The position numbers and the translations under genes are program-made. From NCBI RefSeq assembly GCF_012396235.1, contig NZ_JAAXPA010000038.1, positions 1 to 64,000 on the forward strand: a stretch of DNA of 64,000 nt, given 5' to 3'. Below, in pieces: positions 8,615-16,794 of the stretch. Each line of letters opens with the position of its first letter. Within the stretch, counting starts at the first letter, position 1. This DNA comes from Rhodococcus opacus (GTDB taxonomy: Bacteria > Actinomycetota > Actinomycetes > Mycobacteriales > Mycobacteriaceae). Below the pieces are notes generated by a model, which did not search any database, had not been told where the DNA came from, and saw only the letters and a list, made by a program, of their open reading frames with translations.

Positions 8615-9223
8615 TCAGCGTGTCACGTCGAGTGCATCGACATCGACGCCTGCCGCCGGAAGCAGGTGATAGAAAGCACGTTCGCAGAGATCGATCATGT
8701 CCGTGCGGTCCATGGTCGGCTCGTCGAGCCACGACAGCACGACCTCTTCCATGAACGCCTGCCAGCCCGAGATCGCAGCCTCGAGCGCGGGTGTCGTCGG
8801 CACCCCGAACTCCGCCAGCGACGCACCTATCCAGCGGGTGAAGGTGTGCCGCATGCCGCGGTAGATCTGCCGCATCCGCTCGTCACCGCTACCGGCCATC
8901 CGCATGACCGCCAGGTAGATGGTGGGGTGCTCGATCACCGCGTCCGCGAATGTTTCGACGCCGGCCCGGAGCTGCCCGGACACGGGGAGCGTCGCGTCGG
9001 GTGTCATCCGCCGTTGCAGTTCGGAGGCCGAGGCCTCGAGGACGGCGTTGCGAAAACCCTGCTTGTTCTTGAAGTAGTGGAACAGCAGGGGCGGGGAGAC
9101 GCCCGCCTCGGCCGCCACCTGGTCCATCGACAGATCGTCGAACGGCACCGTCTCGAGAAGCCGGACGGCCACGTCGAGGATCTGCGCGCGCCGATCTTCG
9201 GGAGAGCGGGGTGCGGCGGCCAC
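8615..9223 (-). CDS. TetR family transcriptional regulator
   Basis: A 202-residue TetR protein. The N-terminal helix-turn-helix is MDQVAAEAGVSPPLLFHYF with KNKQGFRNAVL after it; the C-terminal part (VETFADAVIEHPTIYLAVMRMA, TRWIGASLAEFGV) is a typical ligand-binding bundle. It is divergent from the amidohydrolase gene at 9323, and a 21-bp palindrome lies between them, so it most likely represses that operon and perhaps itself. The reductase remnant lies downstream on the same strand. Confidence 0.9.
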   Translation of the reverse strand: MAAAPRSPEDRRAQILDVAVRLLETVPFDDLSMDQVAAEAGVSPPLLFHYFKNKQGFRNAVLEASASELQRRMTPDATLPVSGQLRAGVETFADAVIEHPTIYLAVMRMAGSGDERMRQIYRGMRHTFTRWIGASLAEFGVPTTPALEAAISGWQAFMEEVVLSWLDEPTMDRTDMIDLCERAFYHLLPAAGVDVDALDVTR

Positions 9224-9255
9224 CCCTGCACTCTATTGACGAACCCTCGAGGCGT

Positions 9256-9288
9256 CCATTGACTTTTACTCAATGGCATACGTAACCT
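9256..9288 (+). promoter_or_regulatory. Amidohydrolase promoter with overlapping TetR operator
   Basis: A perfect 7-bp inverted repeat CCATTGA-N7-TCAATGG (9256-9276) overlaps a plausible promoter: -35 TTGACT at 9260-9265, 17-bp spacer, -10 TAACCT at 9283-9288. It lies midway between the divergent TetR gene (start 9223) and the amidohydrolase gene (start 9323). Binding there would block the -35. Confidence 0.65.
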
Positions 9289-9322
9289 CGGGTAACACAT
9301 ACCGAGTGTGAGGAGCGCAACT

Positions 9323-11110
9323 ATGTCGGATTTCGATGTCGTCGTCAATGGTGGGCTGTGGTTCGACGGAACCGGATCCGCGCCCCGGCGCCGCAATCTC
9401 GGCATCCGCGACGGCGTCGTCGTCCGCGCATCGATCCGTCCGCTGCCCGTCGGGCCCGACACCGAGATCATCGATGCGGGAGGCAAATGGGTGGTCCCCG
9501 GATTCGTCGACGTGCACACCCACTACGACGCCGAGGTGCTCGTCAGCCCCGGGCTGCCGGAGTCGGTGCGACACGGCGTGACCACCGTCGTCCTCGGAAA
9601 CTGCTCCCTGTCCACCGTGTACTCGACGCCGCGTGAATGCGCCGACCTGTTCAGCCGGGTCGAGGCCGTACCACACGACTCCGTGCTCAGGATCCTGGAC
9701 GAGAACAAGATCTGGCAGAGCCCGGCGGAGTACGTCGAGGCACTCGAATCGCTGCCGCTCGGCCCCAATATCGCCGGTTTCATCGGGCACTCCGACATCC
9801 GCACCCACGTGCTCGGCCTCGGCCGGGGCACCGACAAGCGGACCAAGCCGAGCACCCGCGAACTCGAGCGGATGGGCGCGATGCTCACCGAGGCCGTGGA
9901 CGCGGGCTTCCTCGGCCTGTCCTCGATGACCAATGCGCTCGACAAGATCGACGGCGACGAATACCGTTCGCGCTCATTGCCGTCCACGTATGCGCGGTGG
10001 AAGGAGTTCCGCTTCCTCAACCGCATCCTGCGCGACCGCGGCAAGATCCTGCAGAGCGCGCCGACGATCAACCTGCACCCCAACATCGCGGGATTCTTCG
10101 CGGAGAGTTCGGGTCTGGGGCGACGCAAGCCCCTCAAGACGTCGCTGCTGTCCGCCGCGGACTCGAAGGCCTACCCGCCGATCGTGTACTTCATGCTCGC
10201 CGCGGCGCCGCTGCTCAACCGCTTCGCCAAGACCGACTTCAAGTGGCAGCACCTCCCGGTGCCGTTCACCGTCTACGCGGACGGCATCGACCTCGTGGTG
10301 TTCGAGGAGTTCGGTGCCGGCGCGGCGGCACTGCATCTCAAGGACCAGGTGGAACGAAACGCCCTGCTGCAGGACGAGTCCTACCGACGCCGGTTCCGCA
10401 AGGATTACGACAACAAGTTCAGCCCCCGCATCTGGCACCGCAATTTCTACGACGCGGTGATCGTCGGGTGCCCCGACGAGGCGCTGATCGGCAAGACGTT
10501 CGGCGCGGTGGGCGACCTGCGTGGCGTGCACCCGGTGGACGCATATCTCGATCTCGTCGTGAAGTACGGCACCGACCTGCGGTGGCGGACCACCATCGCC
10601 AACCATCGTCCCAAGTTCGCGAAGAAGCTCGCGGCCAGTTCCGGCGTGCAGATGGGATTCGGCGACGCGGGTGCGCACCTGCGCAACATGGCGTTCTACA
10701 ACTATCCGATCCGGTTGCTGAAGAAGGTCAAGGACGCGCAATCCGACCGCACACCGTTCCTGTCCGTCGAGCGTGCCGTCCACCGGCTGACGGGCGAGCT
10801 GGCCGACTGGTACGGCATCGATGCCGGCCACCTGCGCGAAGGGGACCGCGCCGACCTCGTCGTCATCGATCCGGCGGGTCTCGACGCGACCGTGGACGGA
10901 TTGTTCGAGGCCGAGGTCCCCGAGTACGGCGGTCTGCGCCGGATGGTGAACCGAAGCGACGCCGCGGCGGTCGCGACGGTGATCAACGGCAGGCTCGTCT
11001 ATCGCGACGGGGAGTTCACCGGCGGGTTCGGCGTCACCAAGACGGGACGGTTCCTCCGCGCCGGTGCGTCGGCCGCAGACCACAGCGAGCGTGAGACGGC
11101 CGTCCGATGA
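9323..11110 (+). CDS. N-acyl-D-amino-acid deacylase-like amidohydrolase
   Basis: A 595-residue amidohydrolase (Amidohydro_3, D-aminoacylase/dihydroorotase type). It has the first metal motif FVDVHTHYDAE (H65, H67), a middle GHSDIRTHVLG, and near the C-terminus GFGDAGAHLRNMAFYNYP, where the aspartate is the usual catalytic or metal residue, followed by DLVVIDP and a short ending strand. Family members hydrolyse N-acyl-D-amino acids or related amides. The ATG at 9323 has AGGAG seven bases upstream; an earlier in-frame start at 9308 lacks this. It overlaps the next gene by four bases. Regulated probably by the divergent TetR. The real substrate is unknown. Confidence 0.85.
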   Translation: MSDFDVVVNGGLWFDGTGSAPRRRNLGIRDGVVVRASIRPLPVGPDTEIIDAGGKWVVPGFVDVHTHYDAEVLVSPGLPESVRHGVTTVVLGNCSLSTVYSTPRECADLFSRVEAVPHDSVLRILDENKIWQSPAEYVEALESLPLGPNIAGFIGHSDIRTHVLGLGRGTDKRTKPSTRELERMGAMLTEAVDAGFLGLSSMTNALDKIDGDEYRSRSLPSTYARWKEFRFLNRILRDRGKILQSAPTINLHPNIAGFFAESSGLGRRKPLKTSLLSAADSKAYPPIVYFMLAAAPLLNRFAKTDFKWQHLPVPFTVYADGIDLVVFEEFGAGAAALHLKDQVERNALLQDESYRRRFRKDYDNKFSPRIWHRNFYDAVIVGCPDEALIGKTFGAVGDLRGVHPVDAYLDLVVKYGTDLRWRTTIANHRPKFAKKLAASSGVQMGFGDAGAHLRNMAFYNYPIRLLKKVKDAQSDRTPFLSVERAVHRLTGELADWYGIDAGHLREGDRADLVVIDPAGLDATVDGLFEAEVPEYGGLRRMVNRSDAAAVATVINGRLVYRDGEFTGGFGVTKTGRFLRAGASAADHSERETAVR

Positions 11111-11955
11111 GCGGCATGGAGCGGATCCGCACGTTCACCCGGGACGGGCTCGTGTTCGACGTTCGCGACGAGGGTCCGATCGACGGCACGCCGGTGGTGC
11201 TGTTGCACGGATTTCCGCAGGACTCGCGGTCGTGGGACGAACTGGCACCGTTGCTGCACCGGCGGGGATTTCGCACTCTCGCGCCGGACCAGCGCGGCTA
11301 TTCGGCCGGGGCCCGGCCCCGCGCCCGCTGGGCGTACCGCGGCTCGGAACTGGTCGCGGACGTCGTCGCGCTCATCGACCAGGCGGGCCTCGGGCCGGCG
11401 CATGTCGTCGGGCACGACTGGGGCGCTGTGGTGGCCTGGGGAATCGCGGCGGAACGGCCCGACCGGGTTCGCACGCTCACTGCGCTCTCGGTGCCGCATC
11501 CGGCGGCGTTCGTGCGGGCGATGCTCACCAGTCGCCAGATCCTGAAGTCCTGGTACATGTTCGCGTTCCAGCTGCCGTGGATTCCGGAGCGGCTGATCAC
11601 CCCGGACGGTTACGGCTACCGGGCACTGCTCGCCAGCGGCCAGTCTGCGGACCGGGCGAAGCGCGACCTCGAACCCATGCGCGATCGGACGCGGGCCCGG
11701 GGCGCTCTGAACTGGTATCGGGCCATGCCGTTCACCGCACCCCGTTCGGCCTCCCGGAAGGTCCGGGTGCCCACGCTCTTCGTGTGGAGCGACGGCGACT
11801 CGGCGATCGGGCCGGTTGGTCCCGCGCTGACCTCACGCTTCGTCGACGGCCCGTACACCTACGAGGTGTTCCGCGGTGTGAGCCACTGGATTCCGGACGA
11901 GGCGGCCGAGCGCGTCGACGAACTACTCGGCAGCCACCTGCTCGATCAGTCGTGA
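11107..11955 (+). CDS. Alpha/beta hydrolase, epoxide-hydrolase-like
   Basis: A 282-residue alpha/beta hydrolase. The oxyanion motif LLHGFPQDSRSW is at 33-43, the nucleophile is an aspartate, D104 in VVGHDWGA, and the catalytic histidine is H260 in GVSHWIPDE. An aspartate nucleophile in HDWG together with the cap sequences FQLPWIPE and LNWYRAMP points to the epoxide hydrolase branch rather than a serine esterase. It would open an epoxide to a diol by way of an alkyl-enzyme ester. It is translationally coupled to the amidohydrolase gene. Its 3' end overlaps a small leftward gene by 33 bases. Confidence 0.87.
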   Translation: MSGMERIRTFTRDGLVFDVRDEGPIDGTPVVLLHGFPQDSRSWDELAPLLHRRGFRTLAPDQRGYSAGARPRARWAYRGSELVADVVALIDQAGLGPAHVVGHDWGAVVAWGIAAERPDRVRTLTALSVPHPAAFVRAMLTSRQILKSWYMFAFQLPWIPERLITPDGYGYRALLASGQSADRAKRDLEPMRDRTRARGALNWYRAMPFTAPRSASRKVRVPTLFVWSDGDSAIGPVGPALTSRFVDGPYTYEVFRGVSHWIPDEAAERVDELLGSHLLDQS

Positions 11956-12192
11956 CGCCGATCGGTCCGTCCGCGCCACGTCGCCGGTGACCAAGCGGTC
12001 GAGGAGGATGGCCCGCAGCCCGGACACCGCGACCGTCGCATTCTCGCGGGCGTCCTGAGTGGAGAACCCACATCGGATCATCGCGTCGGCGACGGCGTCG
12101 ATCAGCGTGTGGATGGCCGAGGTGGCGAAGTCGGCGAACGGGCGTTCGGTGAGGCACTGAGCGGCGCGGACGTCGATCACGTCAACGCCCAC
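11923..12192 (-). pseudogene. Remnant of a TetR regulator (C-terminal domain only)
   Basis: An 89-residue frame beginning at a GTG with GGAG just upstream. The segment TLIDAVADAMIRCGFSTQDA and the ending GLRAILLDRLVTGDVARTDR resemble the last two or three helices of TetR ligand-binding domains. No helix-turn-helix can be found upstream in any frame of the leftward strand, so this is either a decayed TetR gene or a small stand-alone protein of that fold. It overlaps the end of the epoxide hydrolase gene, which fits decay. Confidence 0.45.
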
Positions 12193-12312
12193 ACTCCATC
12201 GGCGCGGTCGGAGCCCTCGAGGCGATCCTCACCGTCGGACGGTACTGATCGGCTGTCCGCTGTCGGTGAACGCCGCCGCGTCCGGGTGCGTCGTCTGGAA
12301 GACTCCGAAGGT

Positions 12313-12660
12313 ATGGAAGCTCAGCGCAGACTGACGCTGGTGACGGCCGCTCCCGAGCAATCGCGGGAGGAGCCGCTGGTGCGTGAGCTGTACGGGCGAG
12401 TGCTCCGCGAGGCCCGCCGGGACCAGGATCGGAGTCTCGAGGACGTCGCCGCCGCCGTCGGCATGTCGAAGCAGTACCTCTCCGAGATCGAACGTGGCAA
12501 GAAGGAGCCGTCGTCGGAAATGCTGCGCGCGGTGTGTGGCGCGCTCGGTCTGCCGGTGGAACACCTGCTGTTCCGGTCCGGGCGCCGGCTCGGCGCGGCG
12601 AACCGGAACCCGGCGACCAGGAGCCTGAACCGGCAGGTGCCCACGCTGCTCGCCGCCTAG
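12313..12660 (+). CDS. Cro/CI-type regulator of the ClgR/PopR kind
   Basis: A 115-residue XRE-family protein. The DNA-binding domain (about 28-90) reads GRVLREARRDQDRSLEDVA, AVGMSKQYLSEIERGKKEPS and SEMLRAVCGALGLPVEHLLF, closest to the ClgR/PopR regulators of Clp proteases in actinobacteria. The protein ends in Leu-Leu-Ala-Ala. In Streptomyces, PopR and ClgR are known to be degraded by ClpP in a way that depends on C-terminal alanines. It faces the tandem clpP genes tail to tail with only nine bases between stops, and a PopR-like box lies upstream of those genes. An in-frame GTG at 12286 is an alternative start. Function is inferred from these three facts together. Confidence 0.72.
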   Translation: MEAQRRLTLVTAAPEQSREEPLVRELYGRVLREARRDQDRSLEDVAAAVGMSKQYLSEIERGKKEPSSEMLRAVCGALGLPVEHLLFRSGRRLGAANRNPATRSLNRQVPTLLAA

Positions 12661-12669
12661 CGCCGTCCG

Positions 12670-13254
12670 TCAGGCCGCGACGAGCGTATCGGCCAGGCCG
12701 TACTCGATGGCCTCCTCGGCTGTGAAGATGCGGTCCCGGTCGGTGTCCCGCCGCAGCCGCTCGACGGTCTGACCGGTGTGTTTGCTCAGAATCGCTTCGG
12801 TCTGCGAACGGACCCGCATGATCTCCGCGGCCTGAAGCGCCAGGTCGGAGATCGTGCCGTTGCCCTGTGTCGACGGTTGGTGCAGCAGCGTCCGGGAATG
12901 GGCCAGGACGTGGCGGTGTCCCTTGGTTCCCGCCGCCAGCAGCACGGCGGCGGCGGACGCGGCCTGGCCCATGCAGTACGTGGCGATGGTCGGACGGAGG
13001 AACTGCATCGTGTCGTAGATCGCGAGCATCGCCGTCGTGGAGCCGCCGGGCGAATTGATGTACAACCCGATCTCCTGATCGGAACTGTCCGCCTGGAGGT
13101 GGAGCAGCTGTGCCATCACGACATTGGCGACTCCGTCGTCGATCTCGGTGCCCAGGAAGACGATCCGCTCGTTCAGCAGTCGGCTGAAGATGTCGAACGA
13201 CCGCTCGCCTGCCGGGGTGCGCTCGATGACGTGGGGAATGGTGTATTGGGACAT
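12670..13254 (-). CDS. clpP: ATP-dependent Clp protease proteolytic subunit
   Basis: A 194-residue ClpP serine protease subunit that forms heptameric rings and works with a Clp ATPase. The catalytic triad is complete: S100 in [10 protein letters not shown]125 in LLHQPS and D174 in RDTDRDRIF. The ATG at 13254 follows the stop of the other clpP gene by four bases; an in-frame TTG upstream would overlap that gene. It is the second gene of a leftward clpP pair. Because the pair sits beside a PopR-like regulator and not next to tig or clpX, it is probably the accessory clpP3-clpP4 kind rather than the housekeeping clpP1P2; that is inference. Confidence 0.93.
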   Translation of the reverse strand: MSQYTIPHVIERTPAGERSFDIFSRLLNERIVFLGTEIDDGVANVVMAQLLHLQADSSDQEIGLYINSPGGSTTAMLAIYDTMQFLRPTIATYCMGQAASAAAVLLAAGTKGHRHVLAHSRTLLHQPSTQGNGTISDLALQAAEIMRVRSQTEAILSKHTGQTVERLRRDTDRDRIFTAEEAIEYGLADTLVAA

Positions 13255-13258
13255 GGCT

Positions 13259-13867
13259 TCACAATCCAATTCTCGGGGCGGTGGTGTGCGGGGCGATCTC
13301 GGCGAACGAGGACACGACGCGGTCGACGATCCCGTAGTCGCGGGCCTCGTCGGCGGTGAACCACCGGTCCCGGTCGCTGTCCTCGGCGATCTGCTCGACC
13401 GGATGCCCCGTCTCGGCGGCGAGGATCTCCTGCGACTGTCGTTTCATCCGTTCGAGGCTCTCGGCCTGGATGGCGATGTCGACGGCGGTGCCGCCGATGC
13501 CGGCCGAGGGCTGATGCATCATGATGCGGCTGTGCGCCAGACTGATCCGTTTGCCGTGGGTGCCCGAGCACAGCAGTACCTGGCCCATGCTCGCGGCGAA
13601 ACCCATGGCGACGGTCACCACGTCGTTGGGAACGAGCTTCATCGTGTCGTAGATGGCCAGGCCGGCGAAGACGGAGCCGCCCGGGGAATTGATGTACAGG
13701 ACGATGTCGCGTTTGGGGTCGGCGGCCGCGAGCAGCACCAGTTCGGAGCAGGCCCGCTCGGCCATGGCGTCGTCCACCTCGCCGGTGAGGAGGATCGTGC
13801 GCTGGCGAAACAGTCTGTCCGCCAACAGGTCGCGGTAATTCAGGTCGGGTAGTGCGGCTGTGGTCAT
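13259..13867 (-). CDS. clpP: ATP-dependent Clp protease proteolytic subunit (paralogue)
   Basis: A 202-residue ClpP with an intact triad: S93 in GFAASMGQ, H118 in MMHQPSAG and D167 in DSDRDRWF. It is first in the two-gene clpP operon. The ATG at 13867 is preferred because GGAGG lies a few bases upstream and the residues before it are arginine-rich and unlike ClpP. Its sequence differs clearly from the downstream copy (about half of positions by eye), as expected for two subunits of a mixed ClpP barrel. A palindrome 43 bases upstream of the start is a candidate regulator site. Confidence 0.93.
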   Translation of the reverse strand: MTTAALPDLNYRDLLADRLFRQRTILLTGEVDDAMAERACSELVLLAAADPKRDIVLYINSPGGSVFAGLAIYDTMKLVPNDVVTVAMGFAASMGQVLLCSGTHGKRISLAHSRIMMHQPSAGIGGTAVDIAIQAESLERMKRQSQEILAAETGHPVEQIAEDSDRDRWFTADEARDYGIVDRVVSSFAEIAPHTTAPRIGL

Positions 13868-13909
13868 GCCTCCATTACTACCGCCGCGCCGGTGCCGGAC
13901 CGGCGATTG

Positions 13910-13924
13910 TCTGCTGTGGGCAGA
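13910..13924. promoter_or_regulatory. PopR-like operator upstream of the clpP pair
   Basis: TCTGCTGTGGGCAGA, a TCTGC-N5-GCAGA palindrome (GTCTGC...GCAGAC if extended to 13909-13925). From memory, the PopR site of Streptomyces clpP3 is TCTGCC-N3-GGCAGA; this differs from it by one base. It lies 43 bases upstream of the first clpP start. The rest of the 304-base gap to 14171 shows no gene, only a probable start region for the rightward phosphatase gene. Confidence 0.6.
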
Positions 13925-14171
13925 CGACCTGCGCCGGGAGGTTCGGAAACCCCGGCGACGGTACCGCACCCGCCCGGGAATGTGACGCAGATCGCGTACG
14001 TGGCGACACTCCGGCGTCGAGCGCCGTGAACTGGGCGTTCGTGATTCGAGGTGGCCACGAGGAATCCAGTGGGTGAACGACTCGCCACGGGCAGGTGAAC
14101 GTCGGAAACAGACCGCTCGGCCAGTGGAATTGCCCGCGCGCGAAGGCGAACTCGCTGGTTAGGGTGCCCTC

Positions 14172-14840
14172 ATGCACGTTCTGTTCGTCTGTAGCGGGAA
14201 CGTCTGCCGCTCACCGATCGCAGAGCGGCTGACGCACGCGTACGCGCTTGCCCACGGTCTGCCGCACCTCACCGCGGAGAGCGCCGGTGTCCGAGCCCTC
14301 GTGGGCTTTCCGATCGAACCCGTCGCCGCCCGCGTCATCGAAGGGCTCGGCGCGAGCGCCGACGGGTTCCGAGCGCGTCGCCTGCGGCCCGAGATGATCA
14401 AACGCGCCGACCTCGTCCTCGCGATGACCGAGCAGATCCGGGACCGTTCGATGGAACTGCTCCTCGGGACGAGCCACTGTACGTTCACGCTTCGCGAGGC
14501 TCGCCGGATCGCCACCGACACCGGTGCCCGCACCGTCGCCGAACTCGCCGTCGCCCGAAGGGAGTACGGCGAGATCGACGATGCGAACATCAGCGACCCC
14601 GTCGGCCTCGGCGGGGCGGCGTTCGCGCAGGTGGGGGATCGGATCGCCGCCGAACTGATGCCGCTGCTCGACGCACTCGATCTCGGCAGCGGCACGAAAC
14701 GGGAACCCGAGACCGAGCCCGAACCCGAGCCCGGACCGCGGCCGTCTCCGGTCGTCCACCTGCCGCTGTCGCCCAGGCCGCTGATCGCGGCGCGGGCGGC
14801 GTCGTCGATCCTCGACTATCCCGTCAGCTGGTCGCGCTGA
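14172..14840 (+). CDS. Low-molecular-weight protein tyrosine phosphatase-like protein
   Basis: A 222-residue protein whose first 175 residues are a low-molecular-weight phosphatase domain. The P-loop C7-S-G-N-V-C-R13-S is the CX5R(S/T) signature, and the general-acid aspartate is in ISDPVGLG. It would remove phosphate from tyrosine residues in the cytosol; actinobacterial relatives act on host or envelope proteins. Beyond the domain is an unusual 45-residue tail rich in Glu-Pro pairs (KREPETEPEPEPGPRP) and then a hydrophobic end. The gene's last 17 bases overlap the convergent sulfotransferase gene. Confidence 0.82.
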   Translation: MHVLFVCSGNVCRSPIAERLTHAYALAHGLPHLTAESAGVRALVGFPIEPVAARVIEGLGASADGFRARRLRPEMIKRADLVLAMTEQIRDRSMELLLGTSHCTFTLREARRIATDTGARTVAELAVARREYGEIDDANISDPVGLGGAAFAQVGDRIAAELMPLLDALDLGSGTKREPETEPEPEPGPRPSPVVHLPLSPRPLIAARAASSILDYPVSWSR

Positions 14841-15981
14841 ACTGATAGTTGGCGAATCTCTCGTCCACCTGCTCGGCCGTGAGCCCGAATTCCTCGAGCG
14901 TGTACTTGTGGGAGGGGCGGCGGTCGCCGCTGCGACTTTCGGCGTGCATCGCCTCCATCGCCGACTGGGCCGAGGCGCTGAGTTCGAGCCCGAAGTGCGT
15001 GTAGACCAATTCGACGGTGCCGAGCGGATCGGCCACGAAATCGTGGTAGTCGACGTCGATGAACTGAGCGGGATCGTGCCGGGTGCGCGCGGCGGTGAAC
15101 TGCTCGAGCCCCCGGGCCCACAGCTCGAGCTGGCTCTCACCGATGACGCTGCCCCGGAACTTCTCCGACCACCCTTCCGTCGCCTGTTCCGCCAGGCTGC
15201 ACACCGACGGGACGATCGTGCGCGGCGGCCGGTGGGTCTGGATGATCAGGGCGTCCGGATAGACGGCGAGCAACTCGTTGAGCGCGAACAGGTGGCTGGG
15301 GTTCTTCAGCACCCAGCGGCGGTCCCGATCGGGAAGCCCGATCAGCTGCAGGTTCTTCTTGTGCCGCTGATAGGCGTTCGTCCAGTCCTGGCCCTCGAGC
15401 CAGCGGGAATATGTCGGGAGAGACGCCAGGCACTCGTAGGAGATCGACTTGAACGTCTGCCGCAGCAGTTGCCAGCACTCCTCGACTTCGCTCGCCGACA
15501 TGTAGTGCACGCCCATGAATTCGGGGCGTTCGATGTGGTGGCGGCTGAAACCCTCCTCGATCTTCTGGAACACGGGATTCGATTCCCAGGTCTCGCGCGG
15601 CGGACGGGGTTGGGGCATCTCGGTCAGCCACATCTCCAGGCCCTGATGCGACGGATCCGCGGTGAGTAGCCGGTGCAGCGCCGTCGTCCCCGTGCGGGGA
15701 AGCCCGGTGACGAAGATCGGCCGCTCGATCCGCACGTCCGCGTGCTCGGGGTTCTGCTTCCACGCTGCCTCGCTCAGCAGCCGCGCCACCAGGGCGCCGC
15801 GGAGGAACACCCGCGACACCTTGCTGCCGAGCGGGGTCAGCTGCTCGTCGACGTGGTACGAGTCCAGCAGGACGCCGAGGGCCTCGGTGTAGTCGTCCAC
15901 GCCGAAGTCGGTGAGGCCGGTCAGGCGGGTGGCCGAGGCGTGAAGGTCCTCGACCGTGCCGACGGTGGTGCGCTCGCTCAT
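14824..15981 (-). CDS. PAPS-dependent sulfotransferase
   Basis: A 385-residue sulfotransferase (Sulfotransfer_3 type). The PAPS 5'-phosphosulfate loop is RPIFVTGLPRTGTTALHRLL (residues 87-106), and the 3'-phosphate-binding region is in the later segment LIIQTHRPPRTIVPSVCSL. It transfers sulfate from PAPS to a hydroxyl, leaving PAP. The acceptor is unknown. It is last in the leftward operon DUF1214-SDR-sulfotransferase, 19 bases after the SDR stop. The genes for making PAPS and removing PAP lie on the other side of the shared IclR gene, which supports PAPS use. Relatives are common in mycobacterial lipid and steroid gene groups. Confidence 0.88.
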   Translation of the reverse strand: MSERTTVGTVEDLHASATRLTGLTDFGVDDYTEALGVLLDSYHVDEQLTPLGSKVSRVFLRGALVARLLSEAAWKQNPEHADVRIERPIFVTGLPRTGTTALHRLLTADPSHQGLEMWLTEMPQPRPPRETWESNPVFQKIEEGFSRHHIERPEFMGVHYMSASEVEECWQLLRQTFKSISYECLASLPTYSRWLEGQDWTNAYQRHKKNLQLIGLPDRDRRWVLKNPSHLFALNELLAVYPDALIIQTHRPPRTIVPSVCSLAEQATEGWSEKFRGSVIGESQLELWARGLEQFTAARTRHDPAQFIDVDYHDFVADPLGTVELVYTHFGLELSASAQSAMEAMHAESRSGDRRPSHKYTLEEFGLTAEQVDERFANYQFSATS

Positions 15982-16000
15982 GATGCTCCGGTTCTCGTCG

Positions 16001-16789
16001 CTAGTGATGGAATTCGCCGCAGTTGACGTCGAGGCACTGGCCGGTCACGGCGCTCGCCAACGGTGAGGCCAGGAAGATCACGGTGTCGGCCACTTCCTCG
16101 GTCGTGGGGAGCCTCTTCAGGTCGGTGTTCGCGGCGGTGTGTTCGTAGATCTGCTCGACGGTCGTCCCGTACTTCTCGGCCTGGTGCGTGAAGTACTGCT
16201 TCAGCGTGTCTCCCCAGATATAGCCGGGAGCAACGGAATTGACACGGATTCCCTGAGGTCCCAATTCCGTGGCGAGCGACTGCGATGTCGCGAGCAGGGC
16301 GGATTTGGCCATCTTGTAGCTGCCGTACCGCTCCTGGGAGTGTCGGAGCACCATCGAGTTGATGTTCACCACCGCTCCGTTCGATTCGGCGAGTGCGGGG
16401 GTGAACAGCTGGGTCAGCCGCAGCGCCCCGAGCACGGTCAGCTCGAAACTGCTGCGAATGTGGTCGAATTCCGTGCGGGCCAGCGGTTTCATCGACGGAA
16501 CCGAGAACGCGTTGTTGATCAGCACGTCGACCTTGCCGTACGCGTCGACGGCCGCGGACACCAGATTCTCGGCTGATGCCTGGTCCGTGATGTCGGTCGG
16601 GACGGTCACGGCGCGTCGGCCGACAGCGATGATCTCCTTGGCCACCTCGTCGAGACGCGACGCGGTGCGGGCGGCCAGCACCACGTCCGCGCCGGCGTCG
16701 GCGCAGCGGACGGCGAGGGTCCGGCCCAGGGCCGGACCGACGCCGGAGATGACGACCACCTTGTCCTGCAGGAGTTGCGGAGTGGTCAT
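16001..16789 (-). CDS. Short-chain dehydrogenase/reductase
   Basis: A 262-residue classical SDR. The cofactor loop is VISGVGPALGRTLA (variant of TGxxxGxG), the structural motif is LINNAF, and the active site is the serine in NINSMVL with Y-x3-K in GSYKMAKSAL. The motif with VLAARTAS after strand 2 suggests NADP(H). It would oxidise an alcohol or reduce a ketone. The ATG at 16789 follows the DUF1214 stop by five bases, so the two are co-transcribed and probably coupled. Being between a DUF1214 protein and a sulfotransferase suggests work on the same alcohol-bearing substrate. Confidence 0.9.
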   Translation of the reverse strand: MTTPQLLQDKVVVISGVGPALGRTLAVRCADAGADVVLAARTASRLDEVAKEIIAVGRRAVTVPTDITDQASAENLVSAAVDAYGKVDVLINNAFSVPSMKPLARTEFDHIRSSFELTVLGALRLTQLFTPALAESNGAVVNINSMVLRHSQERYGSYKMAKSALLATSQSLATELGPQGIRVNSVAPGYIWGDTLKQYFTHQAEKYGTTVEQIYEHTAANTDLKRLPTTEEVADTVIFLASPLASAVTGQCLDVNCGEFHH

Positions 16790-16794
16790 GGCGC

